Of a stretch of 64,000 bases of DNA, positions 26,542-35,692 are shown in pieces. The DNA is taken from assembly GCA_022450045.1 (NCBI GenBank), contig JAKURD010000007.1, positions 1-64,000 on the forward strand. The letters are read 5' to 3'. The notes beneath the pieces are model-generated. The model did no database searches, was not told the origin of the DNA, and saw only the letters and a program-made list of their open reading frames with translations. The stretch's first letter is position 1, and every line of letters begins with the position of its first letter. A program made the translations under genes and the position numbers. The DNA is from Gracilimonas sp. GTDB taxonomy: Bacteria; Bacteroidota; Rhodothermia; Balneolales; Balneolaceae.

Positions 26542-27084
26542 TTAACTGATCAACTGCTCGTATTCCTTCTCCAGCGGCAGATACACTTTCCAAAACCCCT
26601 GAGGCGCTTTGCCCTCCAATACATCGATCAAAATACCCAAATGCGTATGCCAGCCTGCGCCCACACCGATTAGGGTGGTCGGGTCATCGCCTAATCTGCG
26701 GTGCGTTAGCCTAAGCAGCACTTTGTCATTCTTTTTAGGAATGAGCTCATAGGTTACCTCAGATTCTTCCCCAGTATCCTCGCCCCAGGTATAACTGAGT
26801 TTGGTATAGGGATTCCATTCCGTCACTCTTCCTTCAGAGTAAGAGCCGTCTTCCATGGCTTTGTACTTTTTGGGGATGGGATCGTCGGCTTTGGAAAGGT
26901 TTTTATGCTGAAATCGAAACTCCACTTTACCGCCAACGCCGGGTTCCACATCTCCGGCCGAAAACCATTTTGCCTTTAATTTTGACTTGGTTAGGTAGTC
27001 CCAAATTCGCTCAGCTGGTCCGGGAAGCAGTCGTTCAAATTGAATAGTCCCCGGTTCAGGGAAAATGCCGTGTTGTTTATTCAT
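26542..27084 (-). CDS. SRPBCC (AHSA1-like) domain protein
   Basis: 180 aa. The START-like fold is suggested by IQFERLLPGPAERIWDYLTK at the N-terminus, GGKVEFRFQHKN, the TEWNPYTKLSYTWGE strand and the C-terminal helix GWHTHLGILIDVLEG. These small hydrophobic-pocket proteins are commonly encoded with an ArsR-type regulator, as here. The ligand is unknown. It is the last gene of a minus-strand trio with DUF2200 and ArsR. Confidence 0.8.
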   Translation of the reverse strand: MNKQHGIFPEPGTIQFERLLPGPAERIWDYLTKSKLKAKWFSAGDVEPGVGGKVEFRFQHKNLSKADDPIPKKYKAMEDGSYSEGRVTEWNPYTKLSYTWGEDTGEESEVTYELIPKKNDKVLLRLTHRRLGDDPTTLIGVGAGWHTHLGILIDVLEGKAPQGFWKVYLPLEKEYEQLIS

Positions 27085-27271
27085 GGTCTTAGGATTTGAT
27101 GGTTCATATTTTATTCTGCATTTGACCGATCATTCATATTCGTAATATTCGTAAAAGTCATCCCCCGTTAAGAAGGGGATCTAATGGTTAGTTTGAAATC
27201 AAGCTACTTAAACCCGTAGGACAATTAGATTCCGGGCACTCGTTTTGGGATAACCCGGCTTGCATTGCTCA

Positions 27272-27622
27272 TTATTTTCGCAAGATCTTCTCCATAGCTT
27301 TTCCCTTTGCTAACTCGTCGATCAGCTTATCGAGGTAGCGAATTTCCCGCATTGTGGGTTCTTTGATGTCTTCCACCCGTATACCACAAACCACACCTTT
27401 GATCAAATTCCGAGAGGGGTTCATTTGTGGAGCCTCAGCAAAAAAAGTTTCAAAATCTGTTTTATCATTCAGTATGGTTTTCAGCTTTTTTTGGCTATAT
27501 CCGGTCAGCCAGCGGATGATCTCATCTACTTCTGCTTTCGTGCGGCCTTTTTTCTCGGCCTTAGTCACGTAATGCGGATAAACGCTTGCAAAGTTTGTGG
27601 TATAGATTCGGTGTTTTGTCAT
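27272..27622 (-). CDS. DUF2200 domain protein
   Basis: 116 aa. The sequence [20 protein letters not shown], the [12 protein letters not shown] segment and the C-terminal [20 protein letters not shown] are characteristic of DUF2200, a cytoplasmic family of unknown function. It lies between the ArsR gene (24 nt upstream on the minus strand) and the SRPBCC gene (187 nt downstream). Confidence 0.85.
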   Translation of the reverse strand: MTKHRIYTTNFASVYPHYVTKAEKKGRTKAEVDEIIRWLTGYSQKKLKTILNDKTDFETFFAEAPQMNPSRNLIKGVVCGIRVEDIKEPTMREIRYLDKLIDELAKGKAMEKILRK

Positions 27623-27646
27623 TCTTTGATATTTAATGGTTCTTAG

Positions 27647-27964
27647 TTATTGCGATTGATCATTCTCACCCAAGGCCGCTTCCAAAGCATCCAGCTTCTC
27701 ATTCCAGAACTTTCGGTAGCGGTACGTCCACTCAATAACTTCCTGTAATTTCTGTGGGTCGGCATGGCAATAGCGTTTTCGGCCTTCTTTACGGATCACC
27801 ACCAACCCGCACTCATTCAGGATCTTGATGTGCCTGGAAATTGCAGGCCGACTCATATCAAAATTAGCCGCTACGTCATTGACCGGCATGGATTGTCCAG
27901 CTAACATATCAATGATCTCACGTCGGGTAGGGTCGGCAATAGCTTGGAATACATCTTGAGGCAT
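27647..27964 (-). CDS. ArsR-family winged-helix regulator
   Basis: 105 aa. FQAIADPTRREIIDMLAGQ and the HTH VNDVAANFDMSRPAISRHIK (~28-47) are typical of ArsR proteins linked to SRPBCC domains. It has a single cysteine (NECGLVV) plus CH in RKRYCHADP and lacks the metal-binding motif, so control by a non-metal signal is likely. First gene of the minus-strand unit; the palindrome GTAAC-N6-GTTAC just upstream is a likely operator. Confidence 0.88.
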   Translation of the reverse strand: MPQDVFQAIADPTRREIIDMLAGQSMPVNDVAANFDMSRPAISRHIKILNECGLVVIRKEGRKRYCHADPQKLQEVIEWTYRYRKFWNEKLDALEAALGENDQSQ

Positions 27965-28646
27965 AGAGAATAATCAATATGTAACAATTTAGTTACGCAA
28001 ATATTTTTTTAAACGTCTCGAAAGCTCGAAAACACGAAAAGGAATGGAAAACGGATTGGGCGGATGGCCGCTGTAAGAAAAGCTAATAGTTTTGAAGCAG
28101 GATTTGTAGGATTATCCATGCTGATCAGCTTACTCTATAACGGTGGTTGGGAACTATTCTAAGCTGACAGCAATGCCCATCCATGTTCCTTCCCTAATCC
28201 CGCTGAGCGGGACCAAGGAAGGAGACGCTTTGGGTAGTTCCTATATTGCTTATACCACCATCCCAAAAATAATATTTGTATCGGATCAATTGTACTAACT
28301 GATAAAACTCTTACTAAAGTGTACCCCCTTCCTTGAGGTGGTGAAAGAATTTAGAACTTTGTACAAGTTTTTCGGAAGGACGGGGGCCTGATAGGTAAGC
28401 AAAAGTTTTTAAAACAGATCAATTCGCAGTTCGATCTATCGGGGTTCATCGTAATTCAGTTCTTTTTATATGCGATGGACCGAACGACCTGCTCAATCCG
28501 ATGATTTCTCCCGAATATTCCGTTTTGGTTATTCATTATTGGATATTGATGAAGGGTAAGCCGGGTGAGTGGCTTGTATGGAAGCTGGAGCTTCTCCCAA
28601 ATAATTCAGGACATTGCGAAGTGGAGCACCGTAGCGAGAAGCAATC
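27965..28646. other. Gene-free stretch with candidate operator and dispersed repeats
   Basis: No coding sequence is recognised in 682 bases. At the edge, GTAAC (27981-27985) and GTTAC (27992-27996) form a perfect inverted repeat 17 nt upstream of the ArsR gene and may be its operator. ACGGATTGGGCGGAT (28051-28065) recurs exactly at 63127-63141. The part around 28431-28480 (GATCTATCG, then a TTCATCG/GATGGACC-type stretch) resembles sequence at 26440-26500 and 63360-63410. The region looks like decayed repeat sequence. Confidence 0.55.
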
Positions 28647-29885
28647 TTAAAGCTTGTAACTCACCGAAACAAAGGTACCGAGAGTATAAAGCTTTACATT
28701 TCCCCAGCCTACTTCCCGAAGGGGAACCTTGATGAATGGCTCGGCTTTTAAGCTCCAGTTTTGGTGGAGGTCGTATTCATAGCCGATGGAAAATCCGGCA
28801 TTGCTGAATACATGCGTTTTCCCCGTTCTTTCATTCCGTGTGGTGACCTGTCCTGGGGTATATCCGTCATAGTCGAACCAGTAATCCTCACTTAGCATCA
28901 CGTAGGTGGAAAGTCCACCGGTGGCAAAAAAGCGGGAGTTTTGGAACTGTATCACATCATATTTAAGGGTGAGCGGGATATCGAGGATAAAACATTCTGC
29001 ACGGATGCCGCTGACCGTTCCCCTCGGATTCCAGTACGCAGGCGGATCATAATATTGACTTTCGGAGCTGTATTTAACACTGGAATAAATGAGTCCACTC
29101 GAGATCGTAAAGCGATCATCGATTCGGTAGCCGGCGGTGACCCCAAGCTTATAGCCCGGCTCATTAAAGTTCGAGATCCCGCCAATGGTGCTGATATCCG
29201 GAGAAACGATGAGTCCGAATTCAAACCGTGAAAGTTCCGTTCTGCCGGGCAGATCATGTTTATGGACATGCCCCGAAGGTACCGCCTCCTTACCATATCT
29301 CACGGAAGCAGTGTACCCAGGGTCGTCGGGGATGGATGCACCTGACGAAAGGGAGAGGTCTTCATTCATAAGTTCGGAATAGGAAACGGACCGCAGTTCT
29401 ACGTGTACAAGTTCCCTATTGAAGACCGATACAGGATCAGCATTCATAGCCGCTTGCTGATCCTGTTGTTCGGGGTCTTCCTTGGGGATGGCTTCATCGG
29501 AAATTTCAGAGGGTTCATCCGCTTCTTTAGGGATATCGGCCAGCATTTCTTGATTCACCTGGGGCAGAGCTTCCAGCTTTTTTGCGGTATCTTCGCGAAC
29601 CGAATTGGGGAGGACGCCCGTGGTCATGTTATCCTCCAGCTGCCGGTTCAGCTGATCTATCTGATTTGCGTTATCATAAATAAAATAGCCCAGTGCGGAA
29701 ACGATCAGTAGTACGGCGGCAGCGGCAAAGTAGGTGCGATGCTGCCGGGTTTTGGTGACCTGTCTGAGGTTCAGTTTTTTCTCCAGATCAAGCCAGTCTT
29801 CTTCCCGGTAGGAAATATCATATCCCTCAGCTTTCTTTCTGAACAACTGCTCCAGCGGATCGTTATGTTCGTCTTTATTACTCAT
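28647..29885 (-). CDS. Single-pass membrane protein with C-terminal PorT-like beta-barrel domain (putative anti-sigma partner)
   Basis: 412 aa. Residues 1-50 are a charged cytoplasmic-type segment (DPLEQLFRKKAEGYDISYRE), 51-70 one transmembrane helix (TYFAAAAVLLIVSALGYFIY), 71-215 an acidic, low-complexity linker, and ~219-412 an outer-membrane beta-barrel-like domain (FEFGLIVSPDISTIGG, ending FVSVSYKL). It lies 9 nt after an ECF sigma gene on the same strand, where an anti-sigma factor is expected. An inner-membrane helix joined to a barrel-like domain is an odd design; the barrel may fold in the periplasm or be a sensor. The function is inferred from context only. Confidence 0.65.
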   Translation of the reverse strand: MSNKDEHNDPLEQLFRKKAEGYDISYREEDWLDLEKKLNLRQVTKTRQHRTYFAAAAVLLIVSALGYFIYDNANQIDQLNRQLEDNMTTGVLPNSVREDTAKKLEALPQVNQEMLADIPKEADEPSEISDEAIPKEDPEQQDQQAAMNADPVSVFNRELVHVELRSVSYSELMNEDLSLSSGASIPDDPGYTASVRYGKEAVPSGHVHKHDLPGRTELSRFEFGLIVSPDISTIGGISNFNEPGYKLGVTAGYRIDDRFTISSGLIYSSVKYSSESQYYDPPAYWNPRGTVSGIRAECFILDIPLTLKYDVIQFQNSRFFATGGLSTYVMLSEDYWFDYDGYTPGQVTTRNERTGKTHVFSNAGFSIGYEYDLHQNWSLKAEPFIKVPLREVGWGNVKLYTLGTFVSVSYKL

Positions 29886-29894
29886 AGTTCAGTC

Positions 29895-30422
29895 TCAAAT
29901 TAAATTTCTCTCTAACAGTTCACACAGGTTCCTCTTTGCCTTGGAGAGGTTGGATTTGGAGGTTCCAACCGAAATATCCAGCATCCCGGCAATTTCCTCA
30001 TGCTTAAATCCTTCTATCACATACAGGTTAAAAACGGTACGGTAGGCCGGACTCAATTCCTGCACCATCCCAATAAGCTCATCATAGGAAATACCGCTGA
30101 TGATTTGTTCTTCCGCAAAGTACTCTTCTTCACCCGACAAAGGCTGGGTCATCTCCAGCCGTTTCTTATCCTTATGGTATTGGTTGATAGCGGTATTGAT
30201 GACAATTCTGCGAAACCAGGGCTTAAAGTCCCGGCTGGGGTCATAGCTTTTTATGTTCTTAAAAACTTTCATAAAGGAATCATTTAAAACAGCGGCAGCC
30301 TGATTCCGAGAATCGGCATAGCGCAGCGTTATACTCATGCCATAGGCATAGAACATTTCATACAGCTCTTTCTGGCTTTCCCGGCGATGCTTTCTGCATC
30401 CTTTGATGATATTGGCTAACAA
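29895..30422 (-). CDS. ECF RNA polymerase sigma factor
   Basis: 175 aa, beginning at TTG because no other start exists between it and the preceding stop. Sigma region 2 is visible as LNDSFMKVFKNIKSYDPSRDFKPWFRRIVINTAINQYHK (shown in two pieces: ~46-64 and ~65-84). Region 4 is the HTH LYVIEGFKHEEIAGMLDIS (~140-158) followed by VGTSKSNLSKAKRNL. It would direct RNA polymerase to envelope-stress or surface-protein genes. The downstream membrane/barrel protein is the likely regulator. Confidence 0.9.
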   Translation of the reverse strand: MLANIIKGCRKHRRESQKELYEMFYAYGMSITLRYADSRNQAAAVLNDSFMKVFKNIKSYDPSRDFKPWFRRIVINTAINQYHKDKKRLEMTQPLSGEEEYFAEEQIISGISYDELIGMVQELSPAYRTVFNLYVIEGFKHEEIAGMLDISVGTSKSNLSKAKRNLCELLERNLI

Positions 30423-30528
30423 AGAATCCTGTTTTGTTTAAAACCTGTATGCTAATTAAAAGAAAAATATGCACTACTCCTATAACCTATACCATTGTAT
30501 GCTCGAAAGGGTTGCCTGCGTTTCGCTG

Positions 30529-31392
30529 CTAATCTCCCCCCGATCCAAATACCCGGTGGATATTAAAGCCAAATCTGAACTCGCCTTTCCAGAATGCATC
30601 CCGGTTATTGGCCATGATATATTGCTCATTATGCCATTGAGAACTGGCCAGAAACAGCTGAAATACATGTCCACCCGTATTGATATTCAAAGCCACGGCC
30701 AGGGCATCCTTGCTAAAAGCATTTCTTTGTCCGATCACAGGCAGGTATTCGGCACTCAAAGCTAAACGGTTGTTTAGTTCATAGCTCGTCAATACTCCCA
30801 GTCCAAACAATTGGTGTGGATTCCCTGCCACAGGAGCATTAAAGTGAGCGATCATTGGAGTCAGTTGCAGGCTCATCCGATCTGATTTCCGTGCTATCAT
30901 AACAGAAGTAAAATAGCTGAGGCGTTCGTTAAACCCGAGGCCAACACCGGAGAGCGTACTGATTCCTAACGAGGATTTGATGGCGAGGTCCACCGTTACG
31001 CTTCCGGATCTTGTTTGCCTGAGTATATTATATTTACCCCTCAGATCTACGACCTTGTTAAACGTCATTCTGCTTATTCCAACCGAAAACTTGTTACTTA
31101 TCCCGTAGTCCAGGCCAATTTTGGTATTGGCTCCGTCATCCAGGCCATAAAAAGTATCAATTCCACCTCTTACCAGTCCAAAAGTATGCATAACCGAACT
31201 CTCGAGGTTGTGCTTATCAACATTCTGAACCGTACTTATTCCAATGTTGGTTGTTGCCCAAAAGGTGTTTTCTATAGGACCATCAGTTTGAGCTCGTTCT
31301 CTGGGTAACTGAGCGTTGGCTGTAACTGAGATCAAGAGAACCACGATTAGACTATTTATAATAAGAGAAGATAGAAAATGGAATTGCTTCAT
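30529..31392 (-). CDS. DUF5777-like beta-barrel protein
   Basis: 287 aa. Signal peptide to ~residue 27 (ISVTANAQ), then alternating-strand sequence typical of a beta barrel (NTFWATTNIGISTVQN, GLDYGISNKFSVGISRM), resembling DUF5777 proteins of Bacteroidota. It is the last gene of a minus-strand trio after a cupredoxin lipoprotein and a YceI protein; the same three families are often neighbours. Location is probably the outer membrane. A role in lipid or electron-carrier handling is only inferred from the neighbours. Confidence 0.72.
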   Translation of the reverse strand: MKQFHFLSSLIINSLIVVLLISVTANAQLPRERAQTDGPIENTFWATTNIGISTVQNVDKHNLESSVMHTFGLVRGGIDTFYGLDDGANTKIGLDYGISNKFSVGISRMTFNKVVDLRGKYNILRQTRSGSVTVDLAIKSSLGISTLSGVGLGFNERLSYFTSVMIARKSDRMSLQLTPMIAHFNAPVAGNPHQLFGLGVLTSYELNNRLALSAEYLPVIGQRNAFSKDALAVALNINTGGHVFQLFLASSQWHNEQYIMANNRDAFWKGEFRFGFNIHRVFGSGGD

Positions 31393-31395
31393 TAT

Positions 31396-31989
31396 TTATG
31401 CTCCGGTTTCATTTTCAGCGGTTAGTTCTTGCCTTGATGTTGGTTTTAATACAAGCTGGATCCTGATCTCCTGGGTGTCATCAACCCTGTAGAAGAGAAT
31501 GCCCGGAGGTTCAATGTCATAATCACTCAAGAGTAGAGACCATTTTGCCTCCAATAACAATCCTTCCTCATTGGGCTCTATGAAGCCCTGAACTTCTACT
31601 TCTTTGGTTACTCCGTTGATGGTGAACTCACCGATGGCAGTAACCTTTGTTCTTTGATCGGGAATAGGTGATGGAGCCTCAAATGAACCGGTAAATTCAG
31701 CAAAAGGGTGTTCTTCGGTATTCAACGTCTGATACATATCTCTGTCTCTTTTCCCAATTCCCGTTTTTAGGGTGGTCAGATCAATGTAGAAGTCGATGAT
31801 ATTCTCTTCAAAGTCGATCATGCCGTTAAGTTGCTCCGATTTTCCCGAAAAAGAGTGCATGGGAACGCTTGAAGTGAACTCAACGAAACCGGAATCTGAA
31901 TAATACACGGTATCAGCAGGATCTATCGGATGCGTTGCAGCTAACTGAAGAAACAACAGAAAACAACAAAGCAGGCTATTAATAATCAT
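31396..31989 (-). CDS. YceI-family periplasmic protein
   Basis: 197 aa with signal peptide (to ~residue 20). The YceI lipocalin-like pattern is clear: GFVEFTSSVPMHSFSGKSEQ at the N-terminus, NIIDFYIDLTTLKTGIGKRD, MYQTLNTEEHPFAEFTG and GEFTINGVTKEVEVQG. YceI folds bind polyisoprenoid lipids in a barrel. Its ATG overlaps the cupredoxin stop by 11 nt, and its stop is 3 nt before the DUF5777 gene, so it is tightly co-translated. Confidence 0.9.
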   Translation of the reverse strand: MIINSLLCCFLLFLQLAATHPIDPADTVYYSDSGFVEFTSSVPMHSFSGKSEQLNGMIDFEENIIDFYIDLTTLKTGIGKRDRDMYQTLNTEEHPFAEFTGSFEAPSPIPDQRTKVTAIGEFTINGVTKEVEVQGFIEPNEEGLLLEAKWSLLLSDYDIEPPGILFYRVDDTQEIRIQLVLKPTSRQELTAENETGA

Positions 31990-32410
31990 TACTGCTGCTA
32001 TCTACAACATTTACAGTGCCGGTCATTCCATTACTTACATGGGGAATACAGTAATAAGGATATTCACCGATCTCAGTGAACTGATAGGAAAATTCTCCTC
32101 CCGGTGCAATATTACCACTGTTAAATTTGTCGTCGTGTTGCCCGTCTGTACCACTGGTTACGGTGTGAGTCAGGTTGCTTACGTTGACCCAGGTTACCGT
32201 TGACCCTACTTCAATTTGAATGGTGGCCGGGGTAAAAGACTGGCCAACCATCTCAACTTCATTGGCAGCAGGTTCACCGCCGCCGTTTCCATTGCCATTC
32301 CCGTTGTCATCGCCTCCGGGATCTGAGGCACTGCTGCTGCAGCCGATCATGGATAAACTTACTATTAAGGTCACGAATAGAGATATGAAGGATATTTTTT
32401 GAGTATTCAT
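31979..32410 (-). CDS. Cupredoxin (plastocyanin-like) lipoprotein
   Basis: 143 aa. Lipobox LSMIGC (Cys24), then a Gly/Asn/Asp linker (~30-48) and a blue-copper domain. The type-1 copper ligands are visible: His82 (NLTHTVTS), Cys121, His124 and Met129 (YYCIPHVSNGM). It should be a membrane-tethered periplasmic electron carrier. It is the first gene of the cupredoxin-YceI-DUF5777 unit. The partner oxidoreductase is not in the window. Confidence 0.9.
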   Translation of the reverse strand: MNTQKISFISLFVTLIVSLSMIGCSSSASDPGGDDNGNGNGNGGGEPAANEVEMVGQSFTPATIQIEVGSTVTWVNVSNLTHTVTSGTDGQHDDKFNSGNIAPGGEFSYQFTEIGEYPYYCIPHVSNGMTGTVNVVDSSSNDY

Positions 32411-32674
32411 AGCGGTACATGTTTAAGAATTACGTTAAATGGATTAATTAATTGCTGATTCTATTATTCTGTACAGTGAGTGAGGAAGAAGGGTTGCCTT
32501 AGTTTTTTCGAATTTTATTCAGCTAAATTTTGACAAGCACGTGATTCTGAGTAAATAACTTCAATATTATCAGTCTTTAGTGGCCCCCATTAGTTTAGGT
32601 TGCTGCAAATAGTAACGGAACATTCCGGTTTAATTTGCTTTGAATAGAGTAAATTGAATGAAAAATCAAAAACT

Positions 32675-34171
32675 ATGCGATCAATGAGGATATCGGGTCT
32701 TGTCTTAGCATTGTCGGCAGTATTACTATCCGGTTGTATAACCCCGGATGATATAGATCGGTTTGTCGAAGAATATTTTGGCAGCAATACCTTAGCAGTT
32801 GAGCGTGATTTTGAAGAGATCAGGAATAGCGGTGTATTGCGGATGATAACCAGCTACGATGTCGACAGTTATTTTCTAAGGCATGGTTTTGAAGCGGGCT
32901 TTGAATATGAGCTATTGAATGAATTTGCCAAATCACACGGATTGGAACTGGAAGTAATTTTTGTGGGGAAGGATGAAAGCCCCCAAGAGTTACTGAATTT
33001 TGGTGCCGGTGATGTGATCGCAGCCAATTATACCATTACTCCACAGCGCAAGTGGCAGATCCAATTTACCAAGCCGTATAAGCTTTCAGACAAAATATTG
33101 GTTTATTCTGACAGCCTGGATGTAAAACCCGAATTGCTGGAAGAATTTTCAAACCTGGGAATACCTATACATGTTAGCAGAGATCATTCAGATCCAATAC
33201 ATCTTGAAGCACTCAGGGATCAGGGGTATGACCTTAATATTGATTTTTTACCTGATGACGGAGATACAAGATCACTGCTATTAAAGGTTTCAAGAGGAGA
33301 GGTATTGGCCACTGTGCTTGATGAGCATACCTTCCGGGCCGGTTCAAAGTATATTTCGGGATTAAATGAAGGCCCGGTCATAGCCAGCAATGATACCGTT
33401 GCATGGGGGATCAGAAAAAACGCTAAGGGACTGGAAGCTCAACTAAATAATTTCCTGGAAAACCATTTCAGGTTTTCTGATAGCACGGAGGAATCCATCC
33501 GCTCTTCTTTTTTGAATCAGCTGCGCTATCGATATCACACTGAAAGTGATTACCTTGAGGATTATTACAATCCGGAAAGATATTATTCAAGTATTGGATT
33601 GATTTCATCGTTCGAGGACCTCACGAAATCGGTGGCAGATTCACTGGACCTGGACTGGCTGTTGCTGGCATCAATGATCGTTCAGGAGTCCGGTTTCAAT
33701 CCGGAGGCCAAGAGTTTTGCAGGGGCTGTGGGATTGATGCAGATCTTGCCCCGCTTTTCTGCCACTGAGTATGAAAATCTATACGACCCTTTAACGAATA
33801 TACAGGAAGGGGCATGGATACTGAAAGGCCATCTGAATCATTACGCCTATTTGGACAGTGTGAACCAATTGTCATTTGCCCTGGCCACCTATAATGTGGG
33901 AATCGGCCATATGATGGATGCCCGCCGGCTGGCTATGGAACAGAATAAAGACCCCAATCAATGGGAAAATGTGGAAGACGGCCTGCTTAAACTGATGGAT
34001 CAAAGATACTATCAACATGCCCGCCATGGATATTGCAGGGGTATTGAGACGGTTCAGTACGTAAGAGAAATTCGAAATCGATATCAAATGTATAATCGGG
34101 TTACAGTTCTAAATGACGAGTCATTTTCGAGAATACCACAAACAAATACATCGGCCAAATCTAAGAGGTAG
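32675..34171 (+). CDS. mltF: MltF-like membrane-bound lytic murein transglycosylase
   Basis: 498 aa from the ATG at 32675, which gives a compact lipoprotein signal (LLSGC, Cys21). Residues ~45-290 form a family-3 solute-binding domain (SGVLRMITSYDVDSYFLRHG onward). Residues ~320-460 are an SLT lytic transglycosylase domain with the catalytic Glu338 in MIVQESGFNPEAK and the GAVGLMQILP motif. The enzyme cleaves peptidoglycan glycan strands with 1,6-anhydro product formation. It is a single gene between divergent and convergent neighbours. Confidence 0.92.
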   Translation: MRSMRISGLVLALSAVLLSGCITPDDIDRFVEEYFGSNTLAVERDFEEIRNSGVLRMITSYDVDSYFLRHGFEAGFEYELLNEFAKSHGLELEVIFVGKDESPQELLNFGAGDVIAANYTITPQRKWQIQFTKPYKLSDKILVYSDSLDVKPELLEEFSNLGIPIHVSRDHSDPIHLEALRDQGYDLNIDFLPDDGDTRSLLLKVSRGEVLATVLDEHTFRAGSKYISGLNEGPVIASNDTVAWGIRKNAKGLEAQLNNFLENHFRFSDSTEESIRSSFLNQLRYRYHTESDYLEDYYNPERYYSSIGLISSFEDLTKSVADSLDLDWLLLASMIVQESGFNPEAKSFAGAVGLMQILPRFSATEYENLYDPLTNIQEGAWILKGHLNHYAYLDSVNQLSFALATYNVGIGHMMDARRLAMEQNKDPNQWENVEDGLLKLMDQRYYQHARHGYCRGIETVQYVREIRNRYQMYNRVTVLNDESFSRIPQTNTSAKSKR

Positions 34172-34191
34172 GATCTTCCGGATAACGGCAT

Positions 34192-34737
34192 TCATTTGAA
34201 AATTTCATATCGGCTTTGCACAAAACCGTTGTTAAATGCTTCTGTTTGAACATGCTTCAATTTGATGTCTTTTGACAGAGGGCCAAAAAGCGGAATCCCC
34301 TTTCCAATAAACACCGGTATCTTGGTTATGGTGATCTCATCTACTAACCCGGCTTCCAAGAATTTTTGAATGGTCAGGCCGCCATCAAGGTATATATGTT
34401 GATAGCCCAGCTTCTCTAATTGTTTCACAATTTTCTGGGTTGAACCGGAAAGGGAAGAGACGGTTTCGCTGATCGCATCAGGGATTTTAACGCCAGATGT
34501 TGAAAGTACAAAAACAGGATTCTTCCCGTATGGCCAATCTCCGCCGAAAGAAAGCACTTTTTCATAGGTTTTTCGTCCCATAACCAATGCATCTACGGTA
34601 CTCATAAAGGCTTCGTAGCCGAAATCTTCTCCTTTGTCCACCTCGCCGTAACCGCTGTTGTTCAGCCATTCGATGTCTCTATCTTCCCGGGCTATAAAGC
34701 CATCCAGACTGGTGGCAATGTAAACGGATATTTTCAT
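34192..34737 (-). CDS. Dihydrofolate reductase-like / RibD C-terminal domain protein
   Basis: 181 aa. Starts MKISVYIATSLDGFIAREDR, with VDALVMGRKTYEKVLSFG and YLDGGLTIQKFLEAGLVDE, all typical of the RibD C-terminal/DHFR-like family (YwjB-type). These are NADPH-dependent reductases of unclear substrate, distinct from FolA. It is the last gene of a minus-strand row with two SRPBCC genes and an acetyltransferase. Confidence 0.85.
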   Translation of the reverse strand: MKISVYIATSLDGFIAREDRDIEWLNNSGYGEVDKGEDFGYEAFMSTVDALVMGRKTYEKVLSFGGDWPYGKNPVFVLSTSGVKIPDAISETVSSLSGSTQKIVKQLEKLGYQHIYLDGGLTIQKFLEAGLVDEITITKIPVFIGKGIPLFGPLSKDIKLKHVQTEAFNNGFVQSRYEIFK

Positions 34738-34775
34738 GGTCTTTCGTTAATCGTTATTGTTGCTTTGAAAATCGA

Positions 34776-35248
34776 TCATTTGGTCTGTCGCATATCAGGC
34801 TGCTTTTTCAAAAATTCAGCGAGTCTTGCCAAGGTTTGATGTCTGCCTTCAACAGCTCCGTATTCTGCGGCTTCTTATCGTTTTTCGGCAGTAGGGAAGA
34901 ACATATCCATTGCTAAGTTATTTTCCCGTTCAGGGACTCAAAAGTAATGGTTGCTTTGAAATGAGGCGGCCTTTCATCGTCTTCATATCCATCAAAATGA
35001 TCGTATTTTAGCAGCTCTGGTTTCTTGATCTCGGTATAAAAAACAGGGCTGGGAGAATCAGTTCCATCGGGGCTGTGCATGGTAAAGATCCATTCACCGC
35101 TCACTTTAAAATCTATGATTTTAGTGGTGGTTGAAAATCCGTTGGGTCCCCGCCACTTACCGATGTGTAGCGGCTGACTGAAAGCTTCAAAGACGAAGGA
35201 GGAGGGAGCATCAAACTCGCGGGTGATGTGTATGCTTCGGTCTTTCAT
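34776..35248 (-). pseudogene. SRPBCC (AHSA1-like) gene with frameshift and stop
   Basis: The frame starts at ATG 35248 (MKDRSIHITREFDAPSSFVF) and stops early at residue 111 (NGKIT). The rest of the domain is readable in another frame down to TGA at 34776-34778: LAMDMFFPTAEKR, a TAA, then EAAEYGAVEGRHQTLARLAE and FLKKQPDMRQTK. One missing base, most simply an A in the run near 34926, restores the frame; the TAA near 34880 is a second lesion. The full protein would be ~157 aa, normal for the family. Confidence 0.85.
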
Positions 35249-35260
35249 TTTGGGTATGAT

Positions 35261-35692
35261 TTAGTGTTCTTGGGCATATTTCTTAAAATTATTCAAAATT
35301 GCCTGCCATCCATCTCGTTGCATGTCTACAGGATTTTCACTTTCAGCTTCGAAAGTTTGAGTGATATGTGTTTCCTCTCCGTTATCCTCAAAATGTATGT
35401 CCACTTTTCTGTCGTCTTCCAAGGTATAGGCGATGCGTGTATTTGGGATCACAACATCGTACACACCTGAAAGATCGAAGCCCATACTGCCGTCTTTAGC
35501 TTCCATTCGCGATACGAATTTTCCTCCTTTTCGAAGATTATTCTCAGCCCTGGTTGTGTGCCAGTCGTCTGAGGCACTGTTCCATTTTATAATGTCTTCG
35601 GGAGTTGTCCATAGTTTCCAAACCGTTTTTGCCGGGGCTTCAACGGTGGCTTCAATGGTGATCTTTGTCTTTTTATCTTTTTCCATGTCCAT
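35261..35692 (-). CDS. SRPBCC (AHSA1-like) domain protein
   Basis: 143 aa, complete START-like domain: KITIEATVEAPAKTVWKLWT, DDWHTTRAENNLRKGGKFVS, GFDLSGVYDVVIPNTRIAY and the C-terminal helix GWQAILNNFKKYAQEH. The frame is also open upstream of this Met and reads into a SnoaL-like domain (35693-35795), so the original gene may have been a two-domain fusion. The ligand is unknown. It lies 12 nt upstream of the broken SRPBCC gene. Confidence 0.82.
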   Translation of the reverse strand: MDMEKDKKTKITIEATVEAPAKTVWKLWTTPEDIIKWNSASDDWHTTRAENNLRKGGKFVSRMEAKDGSMGFDLSGVYDVVIPNTRIAYTLEDDRKVDIHFEDNGEETHITQTFEAESENPVDMQRDGWQAILNNFKKYAQEH

